In this document: piece after piece, positions 35,370-47,482 of the stretch
Layout of the letters: each line of letters starts with the position of its first letter
How positions within the stretch are numbered: position 1 is the stretch's first letter
Source of the DNA: Malurus cyaneus samueli
Taxonomy: Eukaryota; Chordata; Aves; Passeriformes; Maluridae
Assembly: GCA_009741485.1 (NCBI GenBank)
Contig: CM019227.1
Span: 15,706,057-15,770,056 of the forward strand
Reading direction: 5' to 3'
Length of the DNA: 64,000 bases
Notes under the pieces: model-generated
The model's input: only the letters and a program-made list of their open reading frames with translations
What the model was told of the DNA's origin: nothing
The model's database searches: none
Program-made: the position numbers and the translations under genes

Positions 35370-37300
35370 CAGCAGTGTCACCCCCAGCAGTGTCACCCCC
35401 AGCAGTGTCACCCCAGTGTCACCGTGTCAACCCCCAGCAGTGTCACCCACAGTGTCACCCAGTGTCACCCCCAGTGTCACCCACAGCAGTGTCACACAGT
35501 GTCACCCACAGCAGTTCACCCCCAGCAGTGTCACCCACAGTGTCACCCCCAGCAGTTCACCCCAGCAGTGTCACCCACAGTGTCACCCACAGCAGTGTCA
35601 CCCACAGTGTCCCCCAGCAGTGTCACCCAACGCAGTGTCACCCCCAGCAGTGTCACCACAGCAGTGTCACCCACGCAGTGTCCCCAGTGTCACCCCAGCA
35701 GCACCCCATGTCACACGTCACCCACAGCAGTGTCACCCACAGTGCAACCAGCCAGTGTCACCCACAGTGTCACCACGTGTCACCCACAGCAGTGTCACCC
35801 ACAGTGTCACCCACAGCAGTGTCACCCCAGCTAGTGTCACCACAGTGCACCCACAGCATGTCCCACACAGCAGTGTCACCACAGCAGTGTCACCCCAGCA
35901 GTGTCACCAGTCACCCCCAGCAGTGTCACCCCCAGCAGTGTCACCCACAGTGTCACCCACAGCAGTCCCCGAGCAGTGTCACCCCCACAGTGTCCCAGCA
36001 GTGTCACCCCAGCAGTGTCACCCCACAGCAGTGCCCCACAGTGTCACCACAGCAGTGTCACCCCCAGCAGTGTCACCCACAGCAGTGTCACCCACAGCAG
36101 TGTCACCCACAGTGTCACCCACAGTGTCACCCACAGCAGTGTCACCCACAGTGCCACCCCCAGCAGTGTCACCCCCAGCAGTGTCACCACCAGCAGTGTC
36201 ACCCACAGGCATCACCCCAGCATGTACCACGCAGTGTCACCCCCAGCAGTGTACCACCAGTGCACCACAGTGCACATGCCACCACAGCAGTGTCACCCAC
36301 AGCAGTGTCACCCACAGCAGTGTCACCCCCAGCAGTGTCACCCACAGTGTCACCCCCAGTGTCACCCGCAGTGTCACCCAAGTGTCACCCCAGTGTCACC
36401 CCAGCAGTGTCACCCCAGCAGTGTCACCCAGCAGTGTCACCCACCAGTGTCACCCCAGCAGTGTCCACCAGCAGTGTCACCCACAGCAGTGTCACCCACG
36501 CAGTGTCACCCCAGCAGTGTCACCCACAGCAGTGTCACCCAAGTGTCACCCACAAGCAGTGTCACCCCAGTGTCACCCCCAGTGTCACCCAGCAGTGTCA
36601 CCACAGCAGTGCCACCCACAGAAGTGTCACCCAGCAGTGTCACCACACAGTGTCACCAGCAGTGTCACCCCAGCAGTGTCACCCCAGCAGTGTCACCCCC
36701 AGAGTGTCACCACAGTGTCACCCACAGCATGTCACCCCCAGCAGTGTCACCCCCAGTGTACCACCCGCAGTGTCACCCACAGCAGTGTCCACCCACAGGT
36801 CCCCGCAGTGTCAACACGCAGTGTACCCACAGTGTCACCCACACAGTGTCACCCCAGCAGTGTCACCCCCAGCAGTGTCACCCACAGCAGTGTCACCACA
36901 GTGTCACCCCAGCAGTGTCACCCCAGCAGTGTCACCCACAGCAGTGTCACCACAGCAGGTCACCCACAGTGTCACCCACAGCAGTGTCACCCACAGCAGT
37001 GTCACCCCCAGTGTCACCCCACCAGTGTCACCCCCACGCAGTGTCACCCCAGCAGTGTCACCCACAGTGCACCAGCGTGTAACCCACAGCAGTGTCACCC
37101 ACAGCAGTGTCCCAGTGTCACCCAGCAGTGTCACCCACAGCATGTCACCCCAGTGTCACCCCCAGCAGTGTCACCCGGTGTCCACCACAGAGTGTCACCA
37201 CAGCAGTGTCACCAACAGTGTCACCCCCAGCAGTCACCAGTGTCACCCACAGCAGTGTCACCCCCAGCAGTGTCACCCCCAGTGTCACCCCAGGGCTGTG
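35370..37300. repeat. large minisatellite, 14-15-bp unit, ~1.9 kb
   Basis: The unit is CAGTGTCACCCCCAG or CAGTGTCACCCACAG (15 bp), with many 14-bp and shorter versions. Length implies on the order of 130 units. The plus strand is C/A-rich with very few runs of G. Each unit contains GTGTCAC, whose arms GTG and CAC are self-complementary. The unit has no stop codon in any plus-strand frame, so all three plus frames stay open across the array (the longest is about 700 codons). The minus strand is cut by TGA within the unit. Many units carry single-base losses. Real divergence and residual long-read error are both possible. Confidence 0.97.
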
Positions 37301-37534
37301 TGATGGACCATGGCCAACAAGGCAGCTCTGGGCACACAGAGGCCACTGGGGTTCATGGACACACCTGATGGAAACAAGGAAACCACGAGGGAATTTCTGA
37401 GCCCAAGCCATTGGCGCTGAGTGCCACTGTTAAACCAGCTTTCTGTCATGGAATGTTTTAGAAAAATATCCAACCCAAAACTAATATTTTCATTCTCCAG
37501 TGTTTCATATAGGAATTACACAGATGAGTTTTTA
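37301..37534. other. short unique spacer
   Basis: Sequence between the large array and the second copy of the diverged repeat. No feature seen. Confidence 0.5.
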
Positions 37535-37790
37535 GAATCCCTGGAATTGAATGGACAATAATATCTTAATGTCAGTTTTTAGGACTCAGGACTGATTTCT
37601 TGAGAAAATTTAGAAAGCAGAATTTAACAAATGCAAAATGCAGTGTAAAATTGTGCTTTGACTTTTTTCTAATGCAAAAAATGGCCATTATTGCCATCAG
37701 CTTCTCACAGGGACAGTTTCACAATGCAGATTGAGAATCCTGATCTATATGAATAGGCAAATGTCAATTTGGGCCAATTTCCTGAAACAA
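37535..37790 (+). repeat. unnamed diverged repeat, copy 2
   Basis: Partner of 31908-32133, starting CCCTGGAATTGAATGGAC and ending TTTCCTGAAAC, in the same orientation with several indels. It begins about 235 bp after the large array ends. The array is not present in copy 1, so the array is not an intrinsic part of the repeat as seen here. Confidence 0.65.
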
Positions 37791-40700
37791 CTGTTTGTAC
37801 AAACTAAAGCACATTTATACAGCGTTAGAACCAAGGGGAGCTCCCCACAGCTTTCAGTGAGTTAAATCCAGAACTGACACTGACTGCTCAACTTCCAGAA
37901 AGCTCTGGGACTGACACAGATAAGCATTTATTAGTTTTGCCGAGATCCCTTCATTCCACATGATTATTTCTCAATTCCCTCAGGCTCAAGCATTTATTTT
38001 GTCAAATGAGACACAAGTGAGAGCCAAACCAGAGCTCTGAGCTGGAACATCTTCTGGCTGGACACACCATCCCAGCCCTGGGGAGGGCCAAATCAGGATG
38101 GGAAGGGTTCATCTACCAAACTCACAAAAATCCAGGTTTGGTTTTGTTTTTGGGAAGCATTTCCAGGTGAAGCACTGAGCTTTCCCTGGTACTCTGACCC
38201 ATAAATGGAAATGGTTTTCCCTCCAACCTGTGATTCTCCATGAAGAGACCCATTTGGTGACAGTTTTAAAATTTCCCTGGTACTCACAGAGGCTGAGAGT
38301 TGTTCGGATGTGTGCCCTCAGATCTGCATTTTTAGAACACCAGCTGGTGCCTCACACTGAGCGAGTTCTGCTGTTACCACCGTACTACAGGGCCTTGTTT
38401 CCCTAAATATAGGAGGGTTAAAATTATCCCCAGCTTTATTCATCTGTTACACTGAACTAAATAGTGCTGCCACTGATTTGTGATTTTTGTGATTGTTTTC
38501 TTAAAATGTGCTCACAGTGCTGAATTTTTCCATTTGAAGAGAGAGTGTGATGACAGCTATACATAGATCCTCCCGGGCTGCTGCTCTCAGCAACACCTCA
38601 CATACAAATTCCTAAGCAGCAGAAATAGAAATTCCTAAGTGGCACTTTCACAATCAAAATTTTTGAAGTCATGTGGCCACAATGAGTGCAGTTTGCAGCT
38701 CTGTCACAAACCAGGATGTCCTCTTGGTCACAAGTCAGAGACACCAAAATTTAAGGCTGAGAAGAATTACAATACTCCTTTCCACAAGGCACACAAAGAT
38801 CAGTGAAGCATCTCGAGCCCAGAGCTCTGAGTTCTGCACATTTCCTCAGAAAATAATTTAGGAAAAAAATAGTATGCACACTGAATTCCTTGAAATATAA
38901 ACTCAGGCACTTTTTTGACAGAAAAGAAAGAGAAGAGAATGAAACATCCTGTGCTAGTGTGGCCATAATAGATCCATCAGCCTGCTGAGAGTTGATTTAG
39001 TTGTACCAAATCCACAGACAGAAGAAATGCATGAATAGAGACACTAGTGACAAGCTGTAAGACATGAGGCTAAAATAAAAACAGTGCAGAAGAAAAGGAA
39101 TGAGTTGTTTGTTGTGGAAAGGGAATGCCAACACTGCCATCCCTCCAATCCTGACAGTTCCAAAAGCACCTGAGCACAAGAAGCCAAGGGCTAATTCCAA
39201 AGGGGGCTCCAGGAATGGATGTGGAGTTATCACGGACATGCAAACACACAAGGGAAAACCAGGAAATATTCCTGTGGAGATAATCCACCAAATGAAAATG
39301 GTGAGAGAAGGAAGGGCTGCAGGTGCCAAAAAGCAATCTGGGGACTGTGAAAAGAGACAGAGGACAAAGAAATCTCACCCTGGCCTCAAGGAACGCGGTC
39401 ACAGGGGCTGCAATGCTCCACCACCAATGACTTCCACTGATGGCAAAGCCCCTTTCAGCCTGTGACAGGATTCATTGTCCTCAGATTAAAAGATTCCAAC
39501 TCAGGCAGCTCCAGGGTTTGTTTGGATGCTGTTGGGAATTCAGGCCACACCTTGTCAGCCTACCTCTACTGACGTGAAATCTGGGTTATTTCACTACTAC
39601 AAGTCAGGTACTCCTTTCTCATGGCCAAGATACTTTAAATTATTTCCTTTACTAACTTTTCAAACAGCACTCTGGCTTTGAAAGCAGCTAAGCTCAAGTG
39701 GTTTCCAGCAGACAGGTTTGCCACGTTGTTTTTGTTCTTCTCTGCTCTGACTGATGATCAAACCTCGGGGGCTGGCTGGCAAAAAACCTGTGAGGAACAC
39801 CATGGTTCCTAATGCAGAGCCATTATCACAGTGTGCAAAACACCCAGCATCATCTGGGATGCTGAGCCGATGACTTCAGTCTGATTGGTGATTTAACTAC
39901 AGCTGAGAAATGCTTCTCCAAGTTACTCACAAACGAACAACATTATTCCCAATCTATTCTTTAAAAGCATTTTTGGTGAATTCAGTCGGAGGTGCTAAAA
40001 AGCACATCCCTACTGAAGTACAATGATTTGCTTTTAGGTTTTTTCCTCAACATTGATTTTAAAAGGTCAATCTCTGTGTTCTCTTTAGGCGAGGAAAGGG
40101 TTTTTTCGCTCTACAACAAGTTACAGCTCCACTGTAACAGCATTCCAGTATTATCTGGCACTCTACAGCTGGGACTAACAGAGATGAGTGTTAACATCAG
40201 GATAACACCTTTTCCTGCAATTAACCTTTACTGTAAGAACAGTCTGAGTGGAGAAACAAGGAGAATGATATCAGGATCCACACCTTCAGCGTGTGTAGGA
40301 AAAGCAAGGTTATATTCACCTGTGACCCATGGGATGATGCCTGTTTCAGAAGGTATATGTATATGTGCAAATTAATTTTTTTCAGCATGAAAAAGGCCAT
40401 TTCAGCTATATTTTCAGAAGGTTAGAAGCCACACTTTGCTCAGAGTGAAGAATGAAATTAATTACAACTCCATGTTTTCTAATCAGCAGTCAGTTCTATC
40501 AATATCATATCACCCCCTCAATATCCATCAGAAAGAACTCAGAAGTTTTGTGCCTCATTACTTGGGTTTTCATCTTGAAAAGAACCAAACATTATGAACT
40601 GAATAGTTACAAGTTAAATGAAAACAAGTTCTCATTTTATGGTAGTAAAAATAATGGTAATTTGGTGTACAACATGGCAATGCTTTCAATGACAGTCATC

Positions 40701-41836
40701 TCAGCCCTGCTGCATGGCTTTGTTTAGCATTAACACAATTAAAAAACCTACTTTCTATGCAGAAAACACAAAGTGAGTAAAATATGCAGCCATACTACTT
40801 CAATTCATGAAAAAATAAATCAGTGTGCACACCTGAACACATCTTACCCAGGAAGGTAATGTAATGTAATGTATTACCACTGATGTTGGTAATACAATCG
40901 AGATTTTTTGCAGTAATTTAATCTCATGCATGTTTGAAAATGAGCAAGACTGCACGAGGCTGCTTGCATGTTGAACTGTCATAAAACCCACAGAGCCTGG
41001 AACAATTCACTTGAAAGTGTGGTTATTTAAAGTGTCTCTTTTCCTCTGTAAATTACCAGCTGGAATTCTCTCCCGAGCCATCCCTGACCCCTGACAGCTC
41101 CAAAGGCCGGCTGCAGATGGTGCCCCTTGACTTGCTCACACACCAGACAATCTGAGGTCGGCTTGCACAAACTGCTGGCACATTTAGATCCCCCCTGGGA
41201 CTCCAATTTGTGGTGTGCCAGTTTATCTTAATGATTGAACTGATTGCAAAGTTCTGTGCTTGCATACCAAGGCACCAGCTCTCAGTCCATCTTTACAGGC
41301 AGGGCTGTGCTGTTGTCAGCTCACTGCAAACTAATCTGCCTGAAATTAATTGATTTAGTTCATTCTTCAGACACATTTCCTGGCTTTTATACTCACAAGT
41401 TGGTTTTTAAAATCGGCTGGGTTAAAAAAGAACAGCAAATCTTCAAATTTTACTGGAGGGAAGAAAAAAACCCTAAAATTGTTATTTTATGTATGCAGCT
41501 TTTTCATTCCTGGTTACTCTTCAGGTAACAATGATCATGAGAAGACTAAATCAACAATCATCCTCTAGTCTGGCAGTCAGGAATGGTTTTGATTCATTGC
41601 ACATTTACCTCTGTCATTGATTTTCTACTCCCTAGTGAGCAAATATCGGCCAACTCCTAAATTTAAGTGAGATAACAAATAGAACAATGAAGATTTCCAT
41701 TTAACAATGCAATAGATTCCTCTGATTTGTCAGAAAACAATCTTCCTTTTTCAGAGAAAACAAAATTCATATTCACACACAGCTGCTTTTCCACGCTACT
41801 TCCATCATTAAGTCCAAACCCTGCTGTTATCTGAGC
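37791..41836. other. unique noncoding sequence
   Basis: Small details: a 23-bp duplication containing AAATTCCTAAG at about 38607-38640, and a short (TAATG)n run at about 40856-40873. Frames up to 127 codons (39.1-39.47 and 39.99-40.38 kb) lack recognisable domains and good splice context. No gene is supported. Confidence 0.4.
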
Positions 41837-41952
41837 CTTTGGAAAAGCCCCCAAATACTGTCCAGATAAAACATCTTTGGAAAAGCCCCCAAATACTGTC
41901 CAGATAAAACAGCCTTTGGAAAAGCCCCCAAATACTGTCCAGATAAAACAGC
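41837..41952. repeat. 38-39-bp tandem triplication
   Basis: Three nearly identical units begin CTTTGGAAAAGCCCCCAAAT at 41837, 41875 and 41914. Near identity suggests a recent event. Confidence 0.95.
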
Positions 41953-42529
41953 TCTCACAAATAGGCTCCCTGGGCAAACCCTGAACTATCCAGGGTTTGA
42001 TTGTACCCAAGAGATGCCAACAGAACAAACCAACCCAGCAAGGGTTTATCAGGGTTATCAGTCAGGGCCGTGATCACTCCAGCTACCCCTAAACTTCCTT
42101 TCTCAGAGCAGGATTTTCAGGCCATCAAAAATGCAAATATAAAATAAAAAATGCAGTAGGAACATGGAGTTATTAGCACACGGGAAAACAAAGGATGAAG
42201 TGGAACGAAAGAAATAAGTTGGAACAAGGAAGTCAAGAGTGAAAGCAGCGAATCAATCTACGAATGTCCTCTCTTGGATAACACCATTAATGCCATGGCA
42301 GGATCGTGTCAAGGATCAAAGCACCAAGGAACAGCTGATTTCCAGCACTGCACTTCCCTTGATTCTTTGATTTCCTTTCCATTCTCCCAAATGGTAACAC
42401 TCAGAATGGGGCTAAACAAGAGATGTGGCCCAACAGCCCTGAGCAACCCGGGGAGAACGGCTGGGAGTCACATCTGCAAGGAGATGAGATGAGACAAGCG
42501 GGAGAAAGCAGAAATATTAAACATTTGTT
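41953..42529. other. unique noncoding sequence
   Basis: It includes a perfect octamer ATGCAAAT followed by ATAAAATAAAA at about 42131. No feature is supported. Confidence 0.5.
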
Positions 42530-43000
42530 TCATTGCAAATAACATAATTTCGTTCAGGAGCAATGTCCTTAATGCATTGCAAAGTGCCACTCGGATCCCT
42601 GCCAGTCAGGCTGATTTAGAATAATGAAAATCACTGCTGTGCCCCGATCACTGTACCTGTTTGCACGTGTGGGAAACCAAAACCGAGCCGCTTTCCTTGT
42701 TTGTTTTGGTCAGGACTGCAGCTTTTCGCTGAAATAATTACACTCTACTGCTACTTCACATAATTCCCCTCCAGGTAGGAGCTGGAGAGATAATGTCATT
42801 ACTTGGGAATAACACTCAGAAGAACTGTGCACTCAGGAGGGAAGAGCGGCTTGGCTGCGATGAAATAGATAAATTGGCACTTCTGCGGGTGCAATCAAGA
42901 GATATGAGACGGAGTCTGCATCTATTACCACGGCATCAGAACGCTGTGATATCATCCTGGTGGCAGCCCTCTGATGTAACTCTATCTCTAGATTACAGAG
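42530..43000. promoter_or_regulatory. candidate conserved enhancer-like block
   Basis: This is the strongest enhancer-like block in the window. It combines CATTGCAAATAACATAATTTC, CTTAATGCATTGC, GATTTAGAATAATG, CACGTG-like CACGTGTGGG, AAATAATTACACTC and GATAATGTCATTAC, with more CpG than its AT-rich surroundings and no repeats. An open plus frame of 89 codons at 42793-43062 has unusual composition and no flanking splice logic, so regulatory is preferred over coding. Inference only. Confidence 0.3.
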
Positions 43001-44854
43001 GGAAAGCCAAAATCAAAACTCAAAATGCTGCAGCAGGATTTGAGGAGCCGGAAGAAGACTGAATTTACATACTTGAATTTCATGGTGCGGAATTAAAATC
43101 CCCATTGAAAGGGAGAAAAAACAAACCCAAACGTGCTCACCAATAAAAGAGAGCCCGACATTAGCTAGTCCAGTTACCAAATAGGGGAAAACCTGTCTAA
43201 ATGTTTGCTGCAAGGTACTCCGGGCCTGGAGAACATTTGTGCATCAAGTTTGGGGTTTTTTTCCCTCAGTGCTGAGCAGATGGTGCTCAATCCCAAACCT
43301 ACGTGTTGGGATCCACAGCCTGGGTTTCCTATGCATGTTGCTGCTTTCTCTAAGAAAAATGGTTTTGGCTTGCCCTGATCCAATCCCAGCAACTGTGGCA
43401 CCTGTTCCCAGTTTGAGCTCCTCAGCACCACCCCACACTCAGTGCCAGCCCTTTAAAATCCTTGGCTCCTGAGCAACAGGATCAATTTATTTAGACATGA
43501 AGATATAAAAATCGAGCAGGAAAACCTGATTTATAAACTGCTTAAGACAGCTAGAACAAAATACAGGGAATTAATTTGTTGCAGCGAAATGAAAGGTCAG
43601 CTTGCTTCATTTTCAGGCCAAAAAAAATGCATGAAAAAAAAATTTAAAATCCACTTTTAGCACTGTGAGCAATCACAATGATGAAAAGATAGGCAACAAT
43701 AACGTGTCTGTGGTGACAGCTGTCACTCCAAGGATTGGAGTGGACCCACATCCCATTGGCAGTGGGGGACTCCATTTGATGCCCTTGTGTAGGGGAGGCT
43801 GCAATCACCTCAGCTTTTGGGGAGAGGAGCACACCTCTGCTGCCTGGACATTAATGCCAGCTGGACAAAATGCTGTGATTTGCCATAACCTGCCAGCCCC
43901 GCTCTCTCCAGCGGGAATCCTGCTTTTCCTGGGCTGGAATCCATGGCCAGCCCTGTCCAAGGGAGCTCATGCAGGACTCGAGCCTCTCCTGCAGGCTCCA
44001 GCCACACAAAAACCCTTCTCCACAGCGGCTGATTTCTGTTGCTCCAGCTCAGCCTCTTGGAGGATTTCAGTGTCCATGACCTTGCCCAGGTCACACTCCA
44101 CTTTCCTGCATAGCAAGGAGTAAAGGCTGACACCATAGTAACCCAAATCTCAGCCTGAAACCATGGTAACGGGATCATCTCGCTTCAGGCGCGCTACCGG
44201 AGGTACCCAGCACCATCTCGAAATATTCAAATCTAAATAAACCGCTTTCCAGCAAATCAATTTCCTGACCCCGACTCCTGACAATTATTCCAGGGGAGGA
44301 TTTCAAGGTGGACTGGAGCTCCCGTTAGGACCTTTAAGGGAACACACTCAAATTATCTTGATGCATTAAAGAGCGGCTGCTTAGAAAATTCTGTCCTGAA
44401 ATTCCCTTGAAACAGTGGTACAGAAAGACAGAAGGGTCTCCATCTGTTCACCTGTGGATATTCTTAAAAGCCTTTTCTGTGAGTTTCTCCTTTAATATAG
44501 AAAAATGCTACAGAAAGTACCCCTGGTTGTGCAGTCGAACCAAAATAGAGAAAAAATAGGGGGGAAAAGCCTTTTTGAACTGACCAGCTCCTTTCATTTT
44601 CATCAATCTCAAGGTGCTTTGCAGCCCTAATGAGTGCAAGATTACTGCTTTCAGTTTCATTAATCTTAAGCTTATTTGTAGAAATAACAAGTCCGAGATT
44701 TTCTGGCAGAAATGGGATTTCCATGGGATGTTTTATTTTAAGCAACCAGTAATGCAATTAAGATGAGAGGAAATGTAGCCCTACTCCTCAAGCTTTCCTG
44801 CAGGCTGTCACCAAATCAATGACCTTTACACCTCCAGTTGGTCTGGGGTTTGAA
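43001..44854. other. unique noncoding sequence with X-box-like pair
   Basis: CCATAGTAAC (44133-44142) and CCATGGTAAC (44161-44170) lie 28 bp apart and resemble RFX X-box half-sites. A 152-codon plus frame at 43.67-44.12 kb overlaps a 122-codon minus frame, with no domain. No gene is supported. Confidence 0.4.
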
Positions 44855-44908
44855 TAAAATAAAATAAAATAAATAATAATAATAACATAAAATAATAATA
44901 ACATAAGG
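44855..44908. repeat. (AATAA)n/(AAT)n microsatellite
   Basis: AATAA pentamers grade into AAT triplets and then an imperfect duplicate containing AACATAAAATAATAATAAC. It is a simple repeat with internal duplication. Confidence 0.9.
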
Positions 44909-45350
44909 TGGGGCTCAGGGTTTGCTGTGCCTCACAGAATCCAAATAACACCAAGTTATGGAAAGGTGCAGTGGGATTTTGTGTGCACACACCCAAAGAG
45001 AAGCAAATGGTTGGAGAGAACAACCCTGGTATTTCTGAGGTGATGCCACTTATTTTGATTTAGAGATCATTTGTAAGAACTTTAAGGAGATGTTTAATTA
45101 CAAAGGAAGAAATAGAATAAAACAAAGGATCCCAGTAACGATGCCAGATTGTTTCACAAGGTATTTTACTTCCCCTGAATGATTATGAACAGACTGCCTG
45201 CAGGTGATGGCTTTTCCTAATGCTATCTGCTATAGGTTTTTAAGCCAAAAAGTTTCTTTCAGAAAACGATTTTTTTAAAAAACACCCTAATTTAAGTGTC
45301 AATATTTTATTATCCACATAAATGTCAAATCCTTCAGCTACCATTACTGT
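44909..45350. other. unique noncoding sequence
   Basis: AT-rich. No feature seen. Confidence 0.5.
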
Positions 45351-45470
45351 TTTATTGGCATGAGTCTACTGACATGCTGTAACACGTGTTAATTGTGCAT
45401 TGCATAATATTGCACTTAATTAATTACAGCCTCTCTTCCTGATGAATGTCCTTGGCTCGTTCTGTTGTTA
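45351..45470. promoter_or_regulatory. candidate regulatory block with E-box palindrome
   Basis: A 10-bp palindrome AACACGTGTT (45381-45390), containing a CACGTG E-box, is followed by TTAATTGTGC, TTGCATAATATTGC and TTAATTAATTACAGC. E-box plus homeodomain and POU-like cores within 70 bp is enhancer-like. Not tested for conservation. Confidence 0.25.
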
Positions 45471-47482
45471 GGAAGGGTAAACAGGAGCACAGCACTTAAC
45501 TTTACACCATTCATTTTAAAAAGTATTTCTTCCATTCTTCCCCTTCACCTTTTTTTTATGCTAAACAGCTCTAATGCACACAGCCATATGCAGCATCTAA
45601 ATTAAATGCACAGAATATTCATCTGAGAAAAAGCAATTTGTCTGCAGAATGCCCATTCTGTAGAAGCAGAGAAAGATAACTTCAAATTCGAGTCCATTTC
45701 TGAGCAGAGAAGTGTGATTTGCCTGTGCAGTTCATCAATGGCTAAAATACCTGAAAAGCAAGACCTATTTAAGCCTGTTATTTGGGGATTTGGGGCAAAG
45801 ATACCAGCTCAGAAATAAGTAAATGAAAGAAAAGCTAATTTTATTTTTTTCTAACCCTATTTCCTGCTTGTCTGAAAAGCACAAGAAGCAGCCAGCCAGC
45901 CAGTCAATGATATTAAAAAAAAAAAATCATTAGACTGAAGCCAACAGTAATACTATCATCTGATTAACAATAGCTACCAAAATATCATTAATTCAATAAG
46001 GCAGTGGAAGACCTTATTCCCCTCGTAGACTCCTTCACTTCTACACAGAAAAATAAAATGAGAAAGTGCATCTGCAGCTGCACAGCTCACAGTGCTGGGC
46101 TGGGACAAGCCTGGACTGTGCCCTTATGAATTACACTCATGCACACACAAATACTGTCAGTGCCTGGATATCCAAACCCCAAACCATGGACAAAACACCC
46201 CTGGAGCTGTCCCCACCCCACTGAACCTGCAGAGTGTCTGTGCCACAGAATCCACTGCAGTGGAGAGTAAAAGGGGGCTCTCCTCAGCCCAAAGATGCTC
46301 CTCACAAACATTTCTCCTCTCAGCATCACACATTTACCCCCTTGTTCCATGACATGCTGCAACTCCACTGTTTTTAACAGAGCTGCCAGCAGTTCCCCAC
46401 TCAGCCAGGAAATCATTGGGACTGTTTTATTCATCCTGAGCTGCCCACGCTGCCTGTCCCTGACCGGTCTGGGGAAGCTCATCCCATTAACTCACCTTTC
46501 TCCAGCTTTCCCTGGCCTCAGGGTGCCTCAGCAGTGTTTGAATACATCCTGCCCCATATTTACACACCTATTAGTGGCTGAAAACCTCCCCTCTCTCCAG
46601 CTGGAATGGCATTACACACATTTCAGCTGGTTTTAGATCGAATTTATTTGCGGGTAAACACAAAACAAACGGGCTGATTCTCTGGCAAACGAGGTGTTTG
46701 GAGCAGCAATGAGCAGAAATTGCATTCTGACAGGTTCCTCTGCTGCCTGAGTCCTGGAGCTGCTCTGTGCTTGGGAAAACATTTATGCAAACTGCTCAGA
46801 AATTTGCCTTGGTCTACTGCCCATCCAATATCTTATTTCTCTGATGGAGTCTCATTTCAATGTAATCATATTCCCAGTAAAAATTGAATAGTGCAGGAAT
46901 GGGAGATTCAACACAAGTTATTCAGTTCAAAAGACATGAAAGACTATTAAACCTGGCCATAGGGTTTTTAGGAGGGGGAAGGGAATGTTTACTCCACTAT
47001 ATTTGAAATATCTTTTATGTGAAATGTTGATTTTATAGTAAATATCCCTGCTGATCCCTTTGCCACTTCCTTCTGTAGTAAACACGATCTGGTGCAAACA
47101 TAAGGCTTATTTCAAATCCTAAAAGGTAATTAAAGCTGAGACAGTCCAGAAAAAAAAAATAAAAAAAGATCACCGATGGTTCTCCTCTGCCTAAGGGAAG
47201 TTTTAATTAAAAGTCACAGGAGAATAATCTGTAAGAAACAAAAATGAGATGGCTGCTGTTAATTTGCCTGGGTCTCAGGCAGATAAACAGTAAATATGCA
47301 ACAATAAAGTTGCTGTGGGTTTGTTGTTCACGTTAACCCTTGCTGGCAAAGCTCTGCCCGTGGCTGCTGTGTCCTGAGCGCTCCCTGGCAGTGCCAAACC
47401 TGTGCTGGGGCTGCAAATTCCACCAGGAAAACTCTGCATGAGCTCAGCATGGGCTCCAGAGCCAGGCATGGTCACCAGAGAG
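45471..47482. other. unique noncoding sequence
   Basis: It includes AGCCAGCCAGCCAGTC near 45889-45904, short A runs, and a GC-richer patch at 46.09-46.64 kb with overlapping chance frames. No exon or RNA gene is supported. Confidence 0.45.

Noticed and set aside
35370..37300. CRISPR array
   Set aside because: Units are contiguous 14-15-bp repeats without unique spacers, in a vertebrate-type sequence with no cas genes.
35195..37303. A 702-codon plus-strand open frame that could be a repeat protein
   Set aside because: It is produced by a stop-free tandem repeat; all three plus frames are open over the same bases, and unit length changes shift the frame repeatedly. No start context, splice site or domain outside the array supports it.
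42793..43062. An 89-codon plus frame in the enhancer-like block
   Set aside because: Odd residue composition and no flanking exon structure; regulatory sequence explains the block better.
43665..44178. Opposing frames of 152 (plus) and 122 (minus) codons
   Set aside because: They overlap each other, lack domains and sit in a mildly GC-rich patch where chance frames are expected.
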